Shown: positions 35,069 to 45,639 of the stretch, piece after piece
How the letters are laid out: every line of letters starts with the position of its first letter
Numbering within the stretch: the first letter of the stretch is position 1
From: Dugong dugon
Lineage: Eukaryota > Chordata > Mammalia > Sirenia > Dugongidae
Reading direction: 5' to 3'
Assembly (NCBI GenBank): GCA_030035585.1
Contig: CM057462.1
Coordinates: 97,857,234 to 97,921,233 of the forward strand
DNA length: 64,000 bases
The notes under the pieces: generated by a model
What the model saw: only the letters and a program-made list of their open reading frames with translations
What the model was told of the DNA's origin: nothing
Databases searched by the model: none
Program-made: the position numbers and the translations under genes

Positions 35069-36464
35069 GTTGCTGTTGTTAGGTGCCATGGAGTTGGTGC
35101 CCGCTCATAGCAACCCTTTGTACAACAGAATGAAACACTGCCCAGTCCTGCACTATCCTCATGATAGTTTGTTATGCTTGAGCCCATTCTTGCAGCCACT
35201 GTGTCAATTCATCTTGTTGAGGGTCTTCCTCTCCTTTGCCGACCCGCTACTTTACTAAGCATGATGTCCTTCTCCAGGGACTGGACCTCCTGATAGCATG
35301 TCCAAAGTATGTGAGATGAAGTATTCTGATCCTCTCTTCTAAGAAGCATTTTGGCTGTACTTCTTCCAAGACAGATTTGTTCCTTCTTTTGGCAGTCCGT
35401 GGTATATTCAACATTTTTCGCCAGCATCATAACTCAAAGGCATCAATTCTTCTTCAGTCTTCCTTATTCATTGCCCAGCTTTCCCATACATATGAGGCAA
35501 TTGAAAACATCATGGATTGGGTTAGGCACACCTTAGTCTTCAAGGTGACATCTTTGCTTTTCAACACTTTAAAGAGGTCTTTTGCAGCAGATTTGCCCAA
35601 TTCAATGTGTCTTTTGATTTCTTGATTGCTGCTTCCATGGGTGTTGATTGTGGATCCAAGGAAAATGAAATCCTTGATAACTTCAGTCTTTTCTGTGTTT
35701 ATCATGAAGTTGCTTATTGGTCCAGTTGTGAGGATTTTTGTTTTCTTTATGTTGAGGTGTAATCCATACTGAAGGCTGTAGTCTTTGATCTTCATCAGTA
35801 AGTGCTTCAAGTCCTTTTCACTTTCAGCAACCAAGGTTGTGTCATCTGCATAACGCAGATTGTTAATGAGTCTTCCTCCAATCCTGATACCCTGCTTTTC
35901 TTCATATAGTCCAGCTTCTCAGATTATTTGTTCAGCATACAGATTGAATAAGTATGGTGGTAGGATACAACCCTGACACACACCTTTCCTGACTTTAAAC
36001 CACGCAGTATCCCCTTGTTCTGTTTGAACTACTGACTCTTGATCTATATACAGGTACCTCATGAGCACAATTAAGTGTTCTGGAACTTCCATTCTTTGCA
36101 ATATTATCCATAATTTGTTATGATCCACAAAGTTGAATGATTTTGCGTAGCCAATAAAACACAGGTAAATATGTTTCTGGTATTCTCTGCTTTCAGCCAA
36201 GATCCATCTGACATCAGTAGTGATATCCCTGATTCCACTTCTTCTGCATCTGGCTTGAATTTCTGGCAGTTCCCTGTGGATGTACTGTTGCAATCACTTT
36301 TGAATGATCTTCAGCAAAATGTTACTTGCATGTGATATTAATGATATTGTTAGATAATTTCTGCTTTCTGTTGGATCTCCTTTCTTTGGAATAGGCATAA
36401 ATATGGATCTCTCCCAGTCATTTGGCCAGGTAGCTATCTTCCACATTTCAAATTATATATATAA
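35069..36464 (-). mobile_element. RTE (BovB-type) LINE, 5'-truncated, 11-bp target duplication
   Basis: The largest RTE copy in the window. TTACATATTAT flanks it exactly (35058-35068 and 36465-36475). The minus strand reads RT, then a 3' domain, then the element's 3' tail, 'gttgctgttgttaggtgccatggagttgg' on the plus strand. The 5' end, including the endonuclease, is missing. It inserted into the old L1M. Confidence 0.93.
35454..36440 (-). pseudogene. RTE reverse transcriptase pseudogene
   Basis: The enzyme copied RTE RNA at nicked chromosomal DNA and also supplied the machinery used by AfroSINEs, an inference from the shared tail. Minus frame 36293-35919 covers the RT fingers and palm, with GYAKSFNFVDH where active relatives have AFD, and the RKGVCQGCILPPYLFNLYAE block. 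Minus frame 35834-35454 follows the YADD active site, which is intact at 35841-35852, and contains LNIKKTKIL and FLGSTI. The AFD Asp is replaced by Asn. Stop and frame breaks lie between the segments, so it is inactive. Confidence 0.88.
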
Positions 36465-37045
36465 TTACATATTATAGCATTGTTCATTGATATTAAGATG
36501 CCTTTGATTTTAAAACGCGCTGTTAGTTTATGTAAAATGTTAAAAAAAGTATGTCTTAGAATAAATTTTTAAAAAGGATATTTTACTTATTTATTTGTTT
36601 TTGCCTTATAGGGCTGATTTAGACTTCCACTATCTTGTTTAATGAAGGTGGTGAAAAGGGACACCCTATTTTATTCTCATTTTTAATAGGGAATGCTTTA
36701 AAAATGTCACCTTTTTATTTTTCAAGTTTTAGAAATTTTCATTTATTCTTGAATGTTATTGGACGGTTTTTCTGCTTCGATTGGCTTAATCATATAATTT
36801 TTTCTCCTAACAAATGAGTTATGTTAGTTAACTTTTTAATGCTAAGCTAATCTTGCATTTCTAATATAAATCCAACTTAGTTATTAGATGTTGTATTTTT
36901 TTATACATTATTGGATTTGCTCATATTTGGTATAGGATAATTGCATCTATTTTCATGAGTGAGATTATTGTCTCTTGTATTATCCTTTTAACTTTTGATA
37001 TTAAATTTGGTGTAGAATATTTGCATCTATGTTCATGACCAAACT

Positions 37046-38089
37046 AGGACAATAAAAATCAAAACCATGCAGAAGAGTACATTAAAAAAAAAAAAAAAAA
37101 GAAGAAACACAAGTTTTGATTCAGAGCCTCCTGGATGTATTATTGCTACGTATAAGAAACTTAACATGTGAGGAAATATGTACTAGAATTGGTGTATATT
37201 AATAGTATAAACTTTCTTTTTAAATGTATGTCTAGACTATTTTTTCCTGGAATATCAGAAATTATGTAAATTTGAAGACTAGGGATCTATGGAAATATGT
37301 ACTCTGGCTTTGTACAATTTTGAGATTCTTTTTTGGTAGGTTATTTCTACAAATTAATTTTCCTCTTTCTTTTAAGTAACTTTTTCATTTTGGAACATTC
37401 TGTCATTGTTTTGAAACTAGCCAAGGCATGTGGGAAGGTTAGCAAGTCAGTGTGGCAGTGGCGATATTTATGTTCTCTTTCCATGTGAGTATAATTGTCC
37501 AAGTGACTTTAGGTTAGCTTCATATAACATTTGAATAAAGAATATTCCTTGGTATTTCCTAGATTGTATACATCCTAAAGATTAACAAAGTCAAGATTCG
37601 AGCAGCCTGAGTGGGGGAAAAGGGGGAAAGAAAACTAAGAAAAATCTCTTACCAAACATTATCTTAAGAATGGTAATTTCCAGATATTATAATTTAACTT
37701 CAGCCATCTTGACATTTAGAATAAGTGTCTCAGTTTCTCCCTCCTTACTGTGGATGCTAACACCATCAAGTACCCCTCTCTGTTATCAATAGTTGGAAAT
37801 AATTTTGCAATAAAAAATGGTTAAAAGGCAAGAGGAAATTTTCTTATTGGAGGTTGAACTTTTACCTCTCCAGAGATACGCTTTTTTTTCTCATGATCAA
37901 AACCTAATCAGTACAGCTATTATTTTAATTAAAATATAATTTGTATTCTGGTGAACTTGGCAATATTTTAGACATTGTTCAGAGTAGCTTTTTATAAAGG
38001 ACCTACCTTTCAGAAATTCAAGGAATAAAAAGTTACCATATTTAAGATAAAAGATATTTATCTAGTGTCTATTTTATGTTAAATACTGT
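37046..38089. other. unassigned sequence
   Basis: An A-run at 37083-37100 is the only distinct feature. I recognise no gene or repeat. Confidence 0.45.
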
Positions 38090-39560
38090 AGTAAATCTGC
38101 AGGGAATATGAAACTAGGAAAGACTTTTTCCTAACTTCAAGTAGCTTCTAATCTATTGGGTTACTGGATAAATATACAAAGATCTATCAAACAAGGTAAA
38201 AAAAAAAAAGTTCTAAGAGCATTCAGAGGAATGAAAGATCATATCTCCTTAGGGGTAGAAGAATAAAGGATAAGGTATAAGAAAGAAGAAGAAGAAGAAA
38301 GCATAAGAAAAGAGTTCACAAACAAGTGGGCGTTTAAAGTGGGCTTTTAAACCAGAGGCAAGTTTTAAAGACAGTAGAATTTTGGCAGCTAAGGATATGA
38401 ACTGTTTCAGGAATGACAGTCTAGGCTAACAGAATTAGATGACAAGAGGTAGGGAATTCTGGAGCGTATTTAGAGGACAGCAAGTATCATAGGTTTGATA
38501 TGTGGGGAATACAGAGGCTGAAAAAGTAGGCTTTATCTGGCAGATCAAGAAATTTAAGTTCTATGAAATGTCAGTGGGAAAACCCACAGAGATTTTTAGC
38601 AAGGAAGTGACATCATTCAAGCTATACTTCAAGAATATTTCTATAGCATCATGTGCAGAGATCCAGAGTATGCAATATCATGATGCACTCTGAGACCTGC
38701 AAAGAATTTGATACAGTAGGAGTGATGGAGGCAGGTGGGACAATGAAGAAGGTGAGGCTAGAGAAGAGGCAAGAATCTTAGATGCTAAGGAGCATTAAAT
38801 TTATCTTAACATTGAAATGGAATACATGAAGATTTTTAACTAGAGGTGTAACAGTAAGGTCATTCTAGACATTGGGGAGTAGATGTACTTTGTTCATCTC
38901 TTCCTCACCTTGTGCTTCTGCCCTTGACCCATTTTTCCTTCTTTCTTAGCTCCTCTTCTCAGTTTCATTTTTCCCCTTTTTTAGTTTGAGAAAGGTCAAC
39001 TGTCAGTGAGAAAATATGTCCTCTCCCATTTCGCTGTGCTGAAGATGCTTGTAGACCTCACACTTGAGAACAAGGGTCCCAGATGCTTCTAACTTTCACA
39101 AATGATATTTCATGGCATGGAAGAGAGAATTGAAACTATTTCAGTAGATGAGACTGCCGAAGGAAAGAATTCAAAGAAAGGAGAAAAGAAGGTCAAGGAC
39201 AGAGCCTTGGGAAATGTTTATTTTTAGATGATGAGAGGAAGACAAACAGCCTGAGAAAGAGAAAGAAGGACAGATTAGAAAAGTAGGAGCAGAACCAGGA
39301 ACTAGGAATGTAATGGAATAAAATAGCTAAAAGAGTTGCCAGAGGAGTTGTGTTGAACAGGATTGATGGCATAGAGACAGTGAAGAAGAAGACAAGGTAG
39401 GTAAGGCAGATTCATTAAGAGTAGATTTAGTAGTGTTATGAACAAGGTGGGAAGCAAATTCTAGATTGCAGTTTAAGTTAAAGAAGAGAGGGGATGATAA
39501 AGAAACAGATAATGAGTGCAGAACATGATTTTAGGAATCTTCGCAGAAAATAGGAAGGAC
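38090..39560 (-). mobile_element. degenerate L2 LINE
   Basis: Purine-rich text such as 'gagatttttagcaaggaagtgacatcattcaagc', 'gtaggagtgatggaggcaggtggg' and 'acagagccttgggaaatg' resembles the reverse complement of upstream L2 sequence. Divergence is high and boundaries are approximate. Confidence 0.4.
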
Positions 39561-39576
39561 CTAAGCAATCTTTTAA

Positions 39577-39780
39577 GGATCCCTGGTGAAACAACAGTTA
39601 AGCACTCAGCTGCTAACCAAAAGGTTGACGGTTCGAATCCACCCAGTGGCTCCAAGTGAGAAAGACCTGGTGATTTGCTTCCATAAGGATTACAGCCAAG
39701 AAAACCCAATGGGGAAGCTCTACTCTGTTACTTGGGGTTGTTATGAGTGAAAAATGACTCTATGGCACCTAACAACAACA
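39577..39780 (+). mobile_element. AfroSINE, longer form
   Basis: Head 'ggatccctggtgaaacaacagttaagcactcagctgctaacc', a perfect B-box-like GGTTCGAATCC at 39629-39639, and tail 'atgactctatggcacctaacaacaaca'. Imperfect duplications GCAATCTT and GCAAGCTT flank it. The minus frame across it (39709-39473) is the antisense of the SINE. Confidence 0.93.
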
Positions 39781-39984
39781 TGCAAGCTTGTAGGAAGAGA
39801 GCATTGAGCCAGGGGACATTAAGACTGAATATGAAAAGGATTGAGGATGGATGGACAGAGAAAACACAGAAAAGAGAAATGTTATCAAGAACACGGTAGA
39901 AGGAGGTAGCCTTGAAGAGAGAAGAGACCAGAAGACAGAGATTTTAGGTGGAGAAGGGGGAGGATGAAGGCACTCAATGTGATG

Positions 39985-40110
39985 CAGTGCAACACGGTGG
40001 TTAAAAACACTGGCCCTGGGAGCAAACCCAAGTTCTCTCACTAATTTTGAGACCTTGCACATGTCATTCAACCATCCTGTGCCTCAGTTTCCTTTTTCTC
40101 TCTCAAATAA
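39985..40110 (+). repeat. MIR SINE, cut by an RTE end
   Basis: 'ggtggttaaaaacactggccctgg', 'gaccttgcacatgtcattcaacc' and 'gtgcctcagtttcctttttc' are MIR landmarks. The 3' part is replaced by RTE sequence. Confidence 0.8.
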
Positions 40111-40117
40111 AGATAGT

Positions 40118-40260
40118 GATGTACAACAGGCTCAAGCATAACAACAATTGTGAAGATGGTGCAGGACTGGACAGTGTTACGTTCTGTTGTGAGTAGGGTC
40201 GCTATGGGTTGGAACTGACTTAATGGCACCTGACAACACCAACAACCAACAGTTGAAACA
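40118..40260 (+). mobile_element. RTE LINE 3' end
   Basis: Sense-strand RTE tail: 'caggctcaagcataacaacaattgtgaagatgg', 'gctatgggttggaactgactt' and 'cacctgacaacaccaacaacc'. It is about 140 bp, severely 5'-truncated. Confidence 0.85.
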
Positions 40261-40409
40261 CACTGATTTGGACCGTAATTATTACTGATTGTTATGTGGG
40301 TTACCATGGGTATTCTCTGTGAAGTAGGTGAAGAATGAAGGTGTGGAGGTGGAGCCTGGAAATGAGGGCCTTTTGAAATGTTTGATCATATGATCTAAGT
40401 ACTTAAGGG

Positions 40410-40888
40410 CAGGGCTTCTAACTGGTTCCAACCAATTCAGTCAGGGACAACGAAGAAAAACTGGAACAGACTCAAATTTTTACTGTTTGGGTGATCTGGA
40501 ACCATAACTGGAATGCGAAAAATTATAGGTCTTGGCCCTAGAATGGGAGACTCGGAAGAGGTGTAGTGAGCCCTTTCAGGAGCCCAGTGCATGAGACTGG
40601 ATTATTGGCAGGACCATGGAGACCGACACACATTCAGAGTGGCGAGTTTGGCTGCCATCTTTGAGCAGGGCAACACTGTTTCTGACTTTGCTCAAATCCC
40701 GTGGGCAAGAGGTTTGGTTGCTATGCAGTGCATACACTGCCCTTGTTTTCTAAGAGGGAGATTAGGTTTCTAGCAGATTTCACATTCTGGTTATTGTTCC
40801 AGTTCACCTAAATTTAGAAAATTTGGGTCTGTTCCGATTTCGCATCTTAGGCCATGACAGAACTCGGAAAAACTAGTTCGAAGCCCTG
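40410..40888. mobile_element. hAT-like non-autonomous element, inverted ends, 8-bp duplication
   Basis: The 479-bp block begins CAGGGCTTCTAACTGGTT and ends with the reverse complement of CAGGGCTTCGAACTAGTT, 16 of 18 matching. CTTAAGGG (40402-40409) and CTTAAGGA (40889-40896) flank it, a 7/8 target duplication of the length made by hAT transposases. There is no transposase frame inside. I do not recall a named family with this sequence. Confidence 0.8.
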
Positions 40889-41042
40889 CTTAAGGAAGCC
40901 AGATGGAATCAGAGCATCATTAAAATAGGCTTTGAGCATAGAGAAGGAGGAGAGGAAATGAGGCCAAATGAGAAAAAAAAGAGCCTTAAACCTTATACAA
41001 TTATATACATATAAGAAACGTAAGAATGTGCAGCAAATCATC

Positions 41043-41600
41043 TGTAAGAGTGTAAGAGGAGGCAGTCCTTCAGATGGTCCAAACAGCTATAATTACTCCC
41101 TGTTCCTTACCCCTGCTAGCATTTTTGGGCTTCAGAACAAACGATTGCACCTTCCTCTCTGAAGCCTAATCATTTGTCTAAATAAGCAGGAGGGCTAAAG
41201 AGATACAATTCTGGGCTAATAATTCTGGGCTGGCACCCCCATGTCTGACTACCCCCCTTTTTGGGTGATCAGGCTGGAAAACTTGCAGTGCACTCTGTGC
41301 AGTGAAATATACAACCCCTGGAATATAAAGCCAGGTGGGGGAAGTTCTGTGGGGTCCTGCATCCTCACTGCAAAGAGAGGCAGAACCCATGGAAGTTTTC
41401 CATCCTGCTGGAAGGACTGCTGGTGACTGCTGGAACTTTTGCTGTTATACCCTATCTGTTGTCTGTGAGCAATTAAAATGGCTTTCAGTACTGCCAACAT
41501 CGTGTACATATCTCCTGTGTATAACTTGATCAGGATACATGGACATAACACCCATGGTGTGGTTGGTACCATTGGGTGGAATTCTCATCCCAGTACTCTG
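41043..41600 (+). repeat. LTR-like block
   Basis: A TATA-like GAATATAAAG at 41321-41330, then 'ctgcatcctcactgc', then AATTAAA at 41470-41477 before 'tggctttcagtactgcc' look like a U3-R-U5 arrangement. A TGTAAGAGTGTAAGAGG start is possible at 41043; the end is unclear, perhaps near 41560. Family unknown. AATTCTGGGCT is repeated at 41208 and 41221. Confidence 0.4.
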
Positions 41601-41889
41601 GTGGGTACGTAGGATCTGATCTGGAGATAGCCTTTAAGGCAAACTGTGTGTGCAACAATAAAAGCAATAAAGCAAGAATAAATTAGGAGTGTTTACAAGT
41701 CAGGTAGGCAAAATACGGCAGTTCTGTGAATTACATGTGGTACAGGGCCTCCTAGAAGCCGTTTCTCAGACTTGCATCCTGGCTATTTCTTCGAAGGTAC
41801 TTGAATAAATTAACAGAGAGAACCAGGTAGCTGCTGACCTAACCTATAGTATAACAACTGAAACTTCTTCCTCCAAAAGTACACAAGAG

Positions 41890-42260
41890 AGACTCATAGA
41901 GCCTTAGGGTTGCAGGGTGCCTTAAAAGTTGTCCAGTAGAACTACCCAGCTGATATTCAAATTCTCTGTCACTGGGGCAGGTGGTTGTTAATTTGTTGTT
42001 TGTGTTCAGTCTCTGCTTTACAACTACCAGGAATAACCCATTGCCAGGTTGAGTGATTGCGACTCAGCATGGAGAATTAGTTTATCTGATTTTTAGAAGG
42101 AAAGGACTAAAACTTTCCTTTTAAACAAAATTGTCTTTCTGAAACATGTACCCATTGATCGTAGCTCTATTATTTGGCACTCCATAGAATACATGTAATG
42201 TCATTTCCATTATCAATCTGTCAGATATTTGAACAAAACTATTTTTTCTTCCTGAATTTT
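41890..42260 (+). mobile_element. CR1/L3-like ancient LINE fragment
   Basis: 'gtacccattgatcgtagctc', 'actccatagaatacatgtaatg' and 'cagatatttgaacaaaac' resemble a remembered CR1/L3 3' region. The match is weak. Confidence 0.35.
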
Positions 42261-42490
42261 TACAGGGGAAGGGGGAAGTTGGTGACAGAACGGTTCCAGC
42301 TTATTCAGTCATTCCTTCCCTGAGATGCTTTTGAGTTCCCTTGTTGGTATGGTTAGTTTGGACCCAGCTTGCTCAGTGTTCTGTAACGATTGTCCCCATG
42401 GAGAAAGGGAAGAAGGCAGCGTGCAGATCAAGGTTGGTAAGTGTGAAGGGGAGGGCACTAGAATCTCAATTTGTATGATTTGATATAAAC

Positions 42491-42966
42491 TGTCATGGTT
42501 TGAATTATGTCCTCCGAAAAATGTGTGTATCAGTTTGGTTAGGCCATGATTCCTGGTACTGTGTGATTTTCCTGTATGTTGTAAACGTGCCTCTATGATG
42601 TTAAATGAGGGAGGATGGGTGGCAGTTGTGTTAGTAAGGCAGGACCTGATCTACAAGACTGGATTGTGTCCTGAGGCAATCTCTTGAGATATAAAAGACA
42701 GAAGTGAGCAGTGAGACAGGGGGACCTCATACCATCAAGAAAGCAGTGCCAGGAGCAGAGCGCGTCCTTTGGACTGGCGTCCCTGCGCCGAGAAGCTCCT
42801 AGTCTGGGGGAACACTGATGAGAAGGCCGACAGAGAAAGACAGCCTGGAGCTAACACCCTGAATTTGGATTTTTAGCCTACTTTGACTGTGAGGAAATAA
42901 ACTTCTCTTCATTAAAACCATCCACTTGTGGTATTTCTGTTATAGCAGCACTAGATGACCAAGACT
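42491..42966 (+). repeat. solo LTR, ERVL-type, 5-bp target duplication
   Basis: The unit starts TGTCATGGTTTGAATTATG. It carries a TATA box in 'gagatataaaagacag' (42685-42700), an AATAAA at 42896, and ends 'gcactagatgaccaagact'. TAAAC stands on both sides (42486-42490 and 42967-42971). It is the same family as the copies at 19921 and 25596 but in opposite orientation. Confidence 0.9.
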
Positions 42967-43094
42967 TAAACCTTGCCTGCTGACCAAACATGAGAATAAA
43001 CAGAAAGTTTATATGATTTTTGTAAAGGACTTGCAAATATGAATAGTAACTTTTATGCCCAGAATACAAGCACTATTCTGCAAGGCCAGGCCAA

Positions 43095-43797
43095 CATAGT
43101 ATAGAAATAGTTAAGGCTTAGAGTCAGACTGATTTGGGTTTGAGAGTTATGTGGCAATGCACTTGCTGTTTAACCATCCACAAATTATCTAATCTCTGTT
43201 GTTGTTGCCGTTCGGTGCTGTCAGGTCAGTTCCGACTCATAGTGACCCTATGCACAACAGAACAAAACACTGCCCAGTTCTGCACCATCCTCACAATCGT
43301 TATGCTTGAGTCCGTTGTTACAGCCACTATGTCAATCCATCTTGTTGAGGGTCTTCTCTTTTTCGCTGACCCTCTACTTTACACTCTACTTTGAGGAGGC
43401 AGCTCTTCCCCAGTTGAATTTTGAGTGCCTTCCAACCTGAGGGGCTCATCTTCTGGCATTATTCAGACAGTGTTCTGCTGCTATTCATAAGTTTTTCACT
43501 GGCTAATTTTTTCAGTAGTAGACTTCCAGGTCCTTCTTCCTAGTCTGTCCTAGTATGGAAGCTCAGCTGAAACCTGTCAGCCGTGGGTGACCCTGCTGGT
43601 ATTTGAATACTGGTGGCATAGCTTCCAGCATCATAGCAAGATGCAAGCCACACAGTACCACAAACTGACAGACATGTGGAGATCTAATCTCTAAGAGTCT
43701 AAATTTCCTTACTGGTGAAATGAGGATGACAGAACTTACTTCTCCAGGTTGTTGTAATGATTAAATGAACGTATAACCAGAGCCTGACATCTTAGAG
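43095..43797 (+). repeat. MIR SINE split by an RTE derivative
   Basis: Left half: 'ttaaggcttagagtcagactgatttgggtttgag' to 'ccatccacaaattatctaatctct'. Right half: 'ctaaatttccttactggtgaaatgaggatgac' to 'atgattaaatgaacg' and 'gcctgacatcttagaggta'. The MIR reads through once the insert is removed. Confidence 0.85.
43198..43681 (-). mobile_element. internally deleted RTE derivative, 11-bp target duplication
   Basis: The left part is the RTE 3' tail in reverse ('gttgttgttgccgttcggtgctgtc', 'gccactatgtcaatccatcttgttgaggg'). From about 43397 it changes to the 5' region of RTE/BovB-type elements in reverse ('cttccaacctgaggggctcatcttctgg', 'ggtgaccctgctggtatttg', 'acagtaccacaaactgacagac'). The whole coding region is absent. 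ATCTAATCTCT flanks exactly (43187-43197 and 43682-43692). Confidence 0.88.
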
Positions 43798-43799
43798 GT

Positions 43800-44695
43800 A
43801 CTCCCTAAAAACACCTAACATGGATATTACCATTATTATCAAATAGTACCACCAGTATGATGATAAAACCTATTTGGTTTGTGTGTGTGTGTGCTGGTGT
43901 GTGTTTTTTGTGCATTAGGTAAATTTTAATTCTTTTCTAAGTTATCAGTATGGAGAATAAACATGTAAATCCTTTATATCTTTTATGAGGCTATTTAATT
44001 GGAACTGTAATATTTTTTTATAATGGAGATTATCTAAAAACCAAATGAGATGCTCCTTGTTGATCTTTGTGTCCAGAGTGAAAGCCACGGAGATACATCA
44101 CGTTGCGGTTTATGTTGGTATGCTGAAGGAAATGGCAGTTCTGTATTCATGACAGCCTATTTAAAATGGGTACCAGAAAGAGCCTCTTATAACAAGGTTA
44201 TAGTATTGATTTGCCTTTCAAGTATTTATTTATTTATTATATGTGCTATTTCTGAAAAATGAAAAGCACAACAAAAATTCATGGCTATTTCCAGCTTCCG
44301 GGGAGCTGGATAGATGTGGGAGTGTATTTATGGGATATTTATTTCCTAATATATGCTATGGAGTTGATTCCAAATGATCTGACTTTAGAAGCAGAATATA
44401 AATCTCCACAGGCACAAGTAGAGTTAAGGCTTGCACTAAATCTTTGCTTAAAATACTCAAAAGCAAGTTATTAAAAAATTCCTTTCAATGCATCAAATTA
44501 AATCTGACCTTACTGGACTGCCAGTGATGAAGCAGGACCCCTGGACCACTTGTATGGATCACAGCATCCATCGTCAACTTACACTTGAGTTACCAAAGAA
44601 ATAGTTTATTTCCCACTTACAATGTACATTTTTTAAAGACAGTATCTTTGGCCTCTAGTGCCTTGCAAATAAGTGAAGCTATGTGGGAGGTAACT
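43800..44695. other. unassigned sequence
   Basis: A short TG run lies at 43880-43893. Open frames up to 71 codons have no motif. No repeat recognised. Confidence 0.45.
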
Positions 44696-44699
44696 ACCA

Positions 44700-44960
44700 T
44701 ACTCAGCTCCTTCTATGTGCCAAGCAGTGTTCTGGGCATTTTGATAACAGTTACCATTGGTATAGTGCTTACCGTAGGCTAGGTACTATGTCTCAAATGC
44801 TTTATATTCATTATTATTTTAATCTTCACAATCACCATATGACTAGACATCATCTTCTCCATTTTCCAGATGAGGAAACTCAGACTGAGAGATTAAGTAA
44901 CTTGTCCAAAATTAACCAGTTCATAATTGATGAATCCAGGCTAAGAACTCAGGCTTGAGT
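44700..44960 (-). repeat. MIR SINE
   Basis: Reverse-strand MIR: 'atcttcacaatcaccatatg', 'ccattttccagatgaggaaactcagactgagag', 'taagtaacttgtccaaa'. The left edge includes a tail-like 'ctatgtgccaagcagtgttctgg'. Confidence 0.8.
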
Positions 44961-45184
44961 GATTGAAAAGCTTGTTCACTTCCCATTATTTCCAAAATAT
45001 TTACTTAATACCTTTTTGATCTAGTAATGAATGTGCTGCACTGTGACTGAAATCACTGGCCATTGATTCCCCGTGAGAACTCAGGGAATATCCTTTTTCT
45101 GGACCTAAGATCATTGGTAAAGCATAAAAGCCTTCACTTACCTCAGAGACACGCTAAATAAGGGATATAATCTGCATTTAATCA

Positions 45185-45420
45185 AGAAATAATTATTGCC
45201 CCTTAACTCTGTGCCAAGCATGGCACTAGGAGCTGAAGATACAGCAATAAAAGACCATCCCTGATCCTCACTGGCTCCGAGTCGTTAAGGGAGACAGAAA
45301 ACGATAAAACCTAACATAATATGAAGTAGCTGCTAGAGGAATTTTCCCAGCTTGAGGGCACAGGGTGGTTATCAAAGATTTTTCAGAGTGGTTGATAGTC
45401 AAGCTGAATCTTAACAGACC
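45185..45420 (-). mobile_element. L2 LINE 3' end
   Basis: 'gtgccaagcatggcactaggagctgaagatacagc' is the antisense L2 3' end, followed by 'tgatcctcactggctccgag' and decayed upstream L2. Confidence 0.65.
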
Positions 45421-45569
45421 AGGAGCACCGAACTAATAGAAACAAAAAGGTTGGGTAAAAAAATACAAACAAAATCTTTTTTACCTCTCATTTCAGTCAA
45501 AAGCTGTTTTTCAGCTTATTCTCTTGCAACCCATGGCAGCAGCTTTTTGGGGGAGAAGAGAGAGGTGAG

Positions 45570-45570
<1 letters not shown>

Positions 45571-45619
<49 letters not shown>
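45571..45619. repeat. CA microsatellite
   Basis: A perfect (CA)n run of about 24 units followed by a GA-rich tail. Confidence 0.98.
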
Positions 45620-45622
<3 letters not shown>

Positions 45623-45639
45623 TGAGAGAGAGAGAGAAA

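Larger units (their letters stand above)
34435..37045 (-). mobile_element. old L1M, interrupted by an L1 end and an RTE
   Basis: 3'UTR text ('ttattgtgaaatttataccacacatataatgcataaacc') lies at the left and ORF2 text at the right ('gctaatcttgcatttctaatataaatcc', 'atatttgcatctatgttcatgacc'). It is T-rich, as an antisense L1 should be, with no usable frame. Removing the insertions at 34854-34958 and 35069-36464 joins the segments. Confidence 0.65.

Noticed and set aside
37083..37100. Poly(A) run as the tail of a retrocopy
   Set aside because: Upstream is antisense L1M sequence and nothing resembling a spliced mRNA precedes it.
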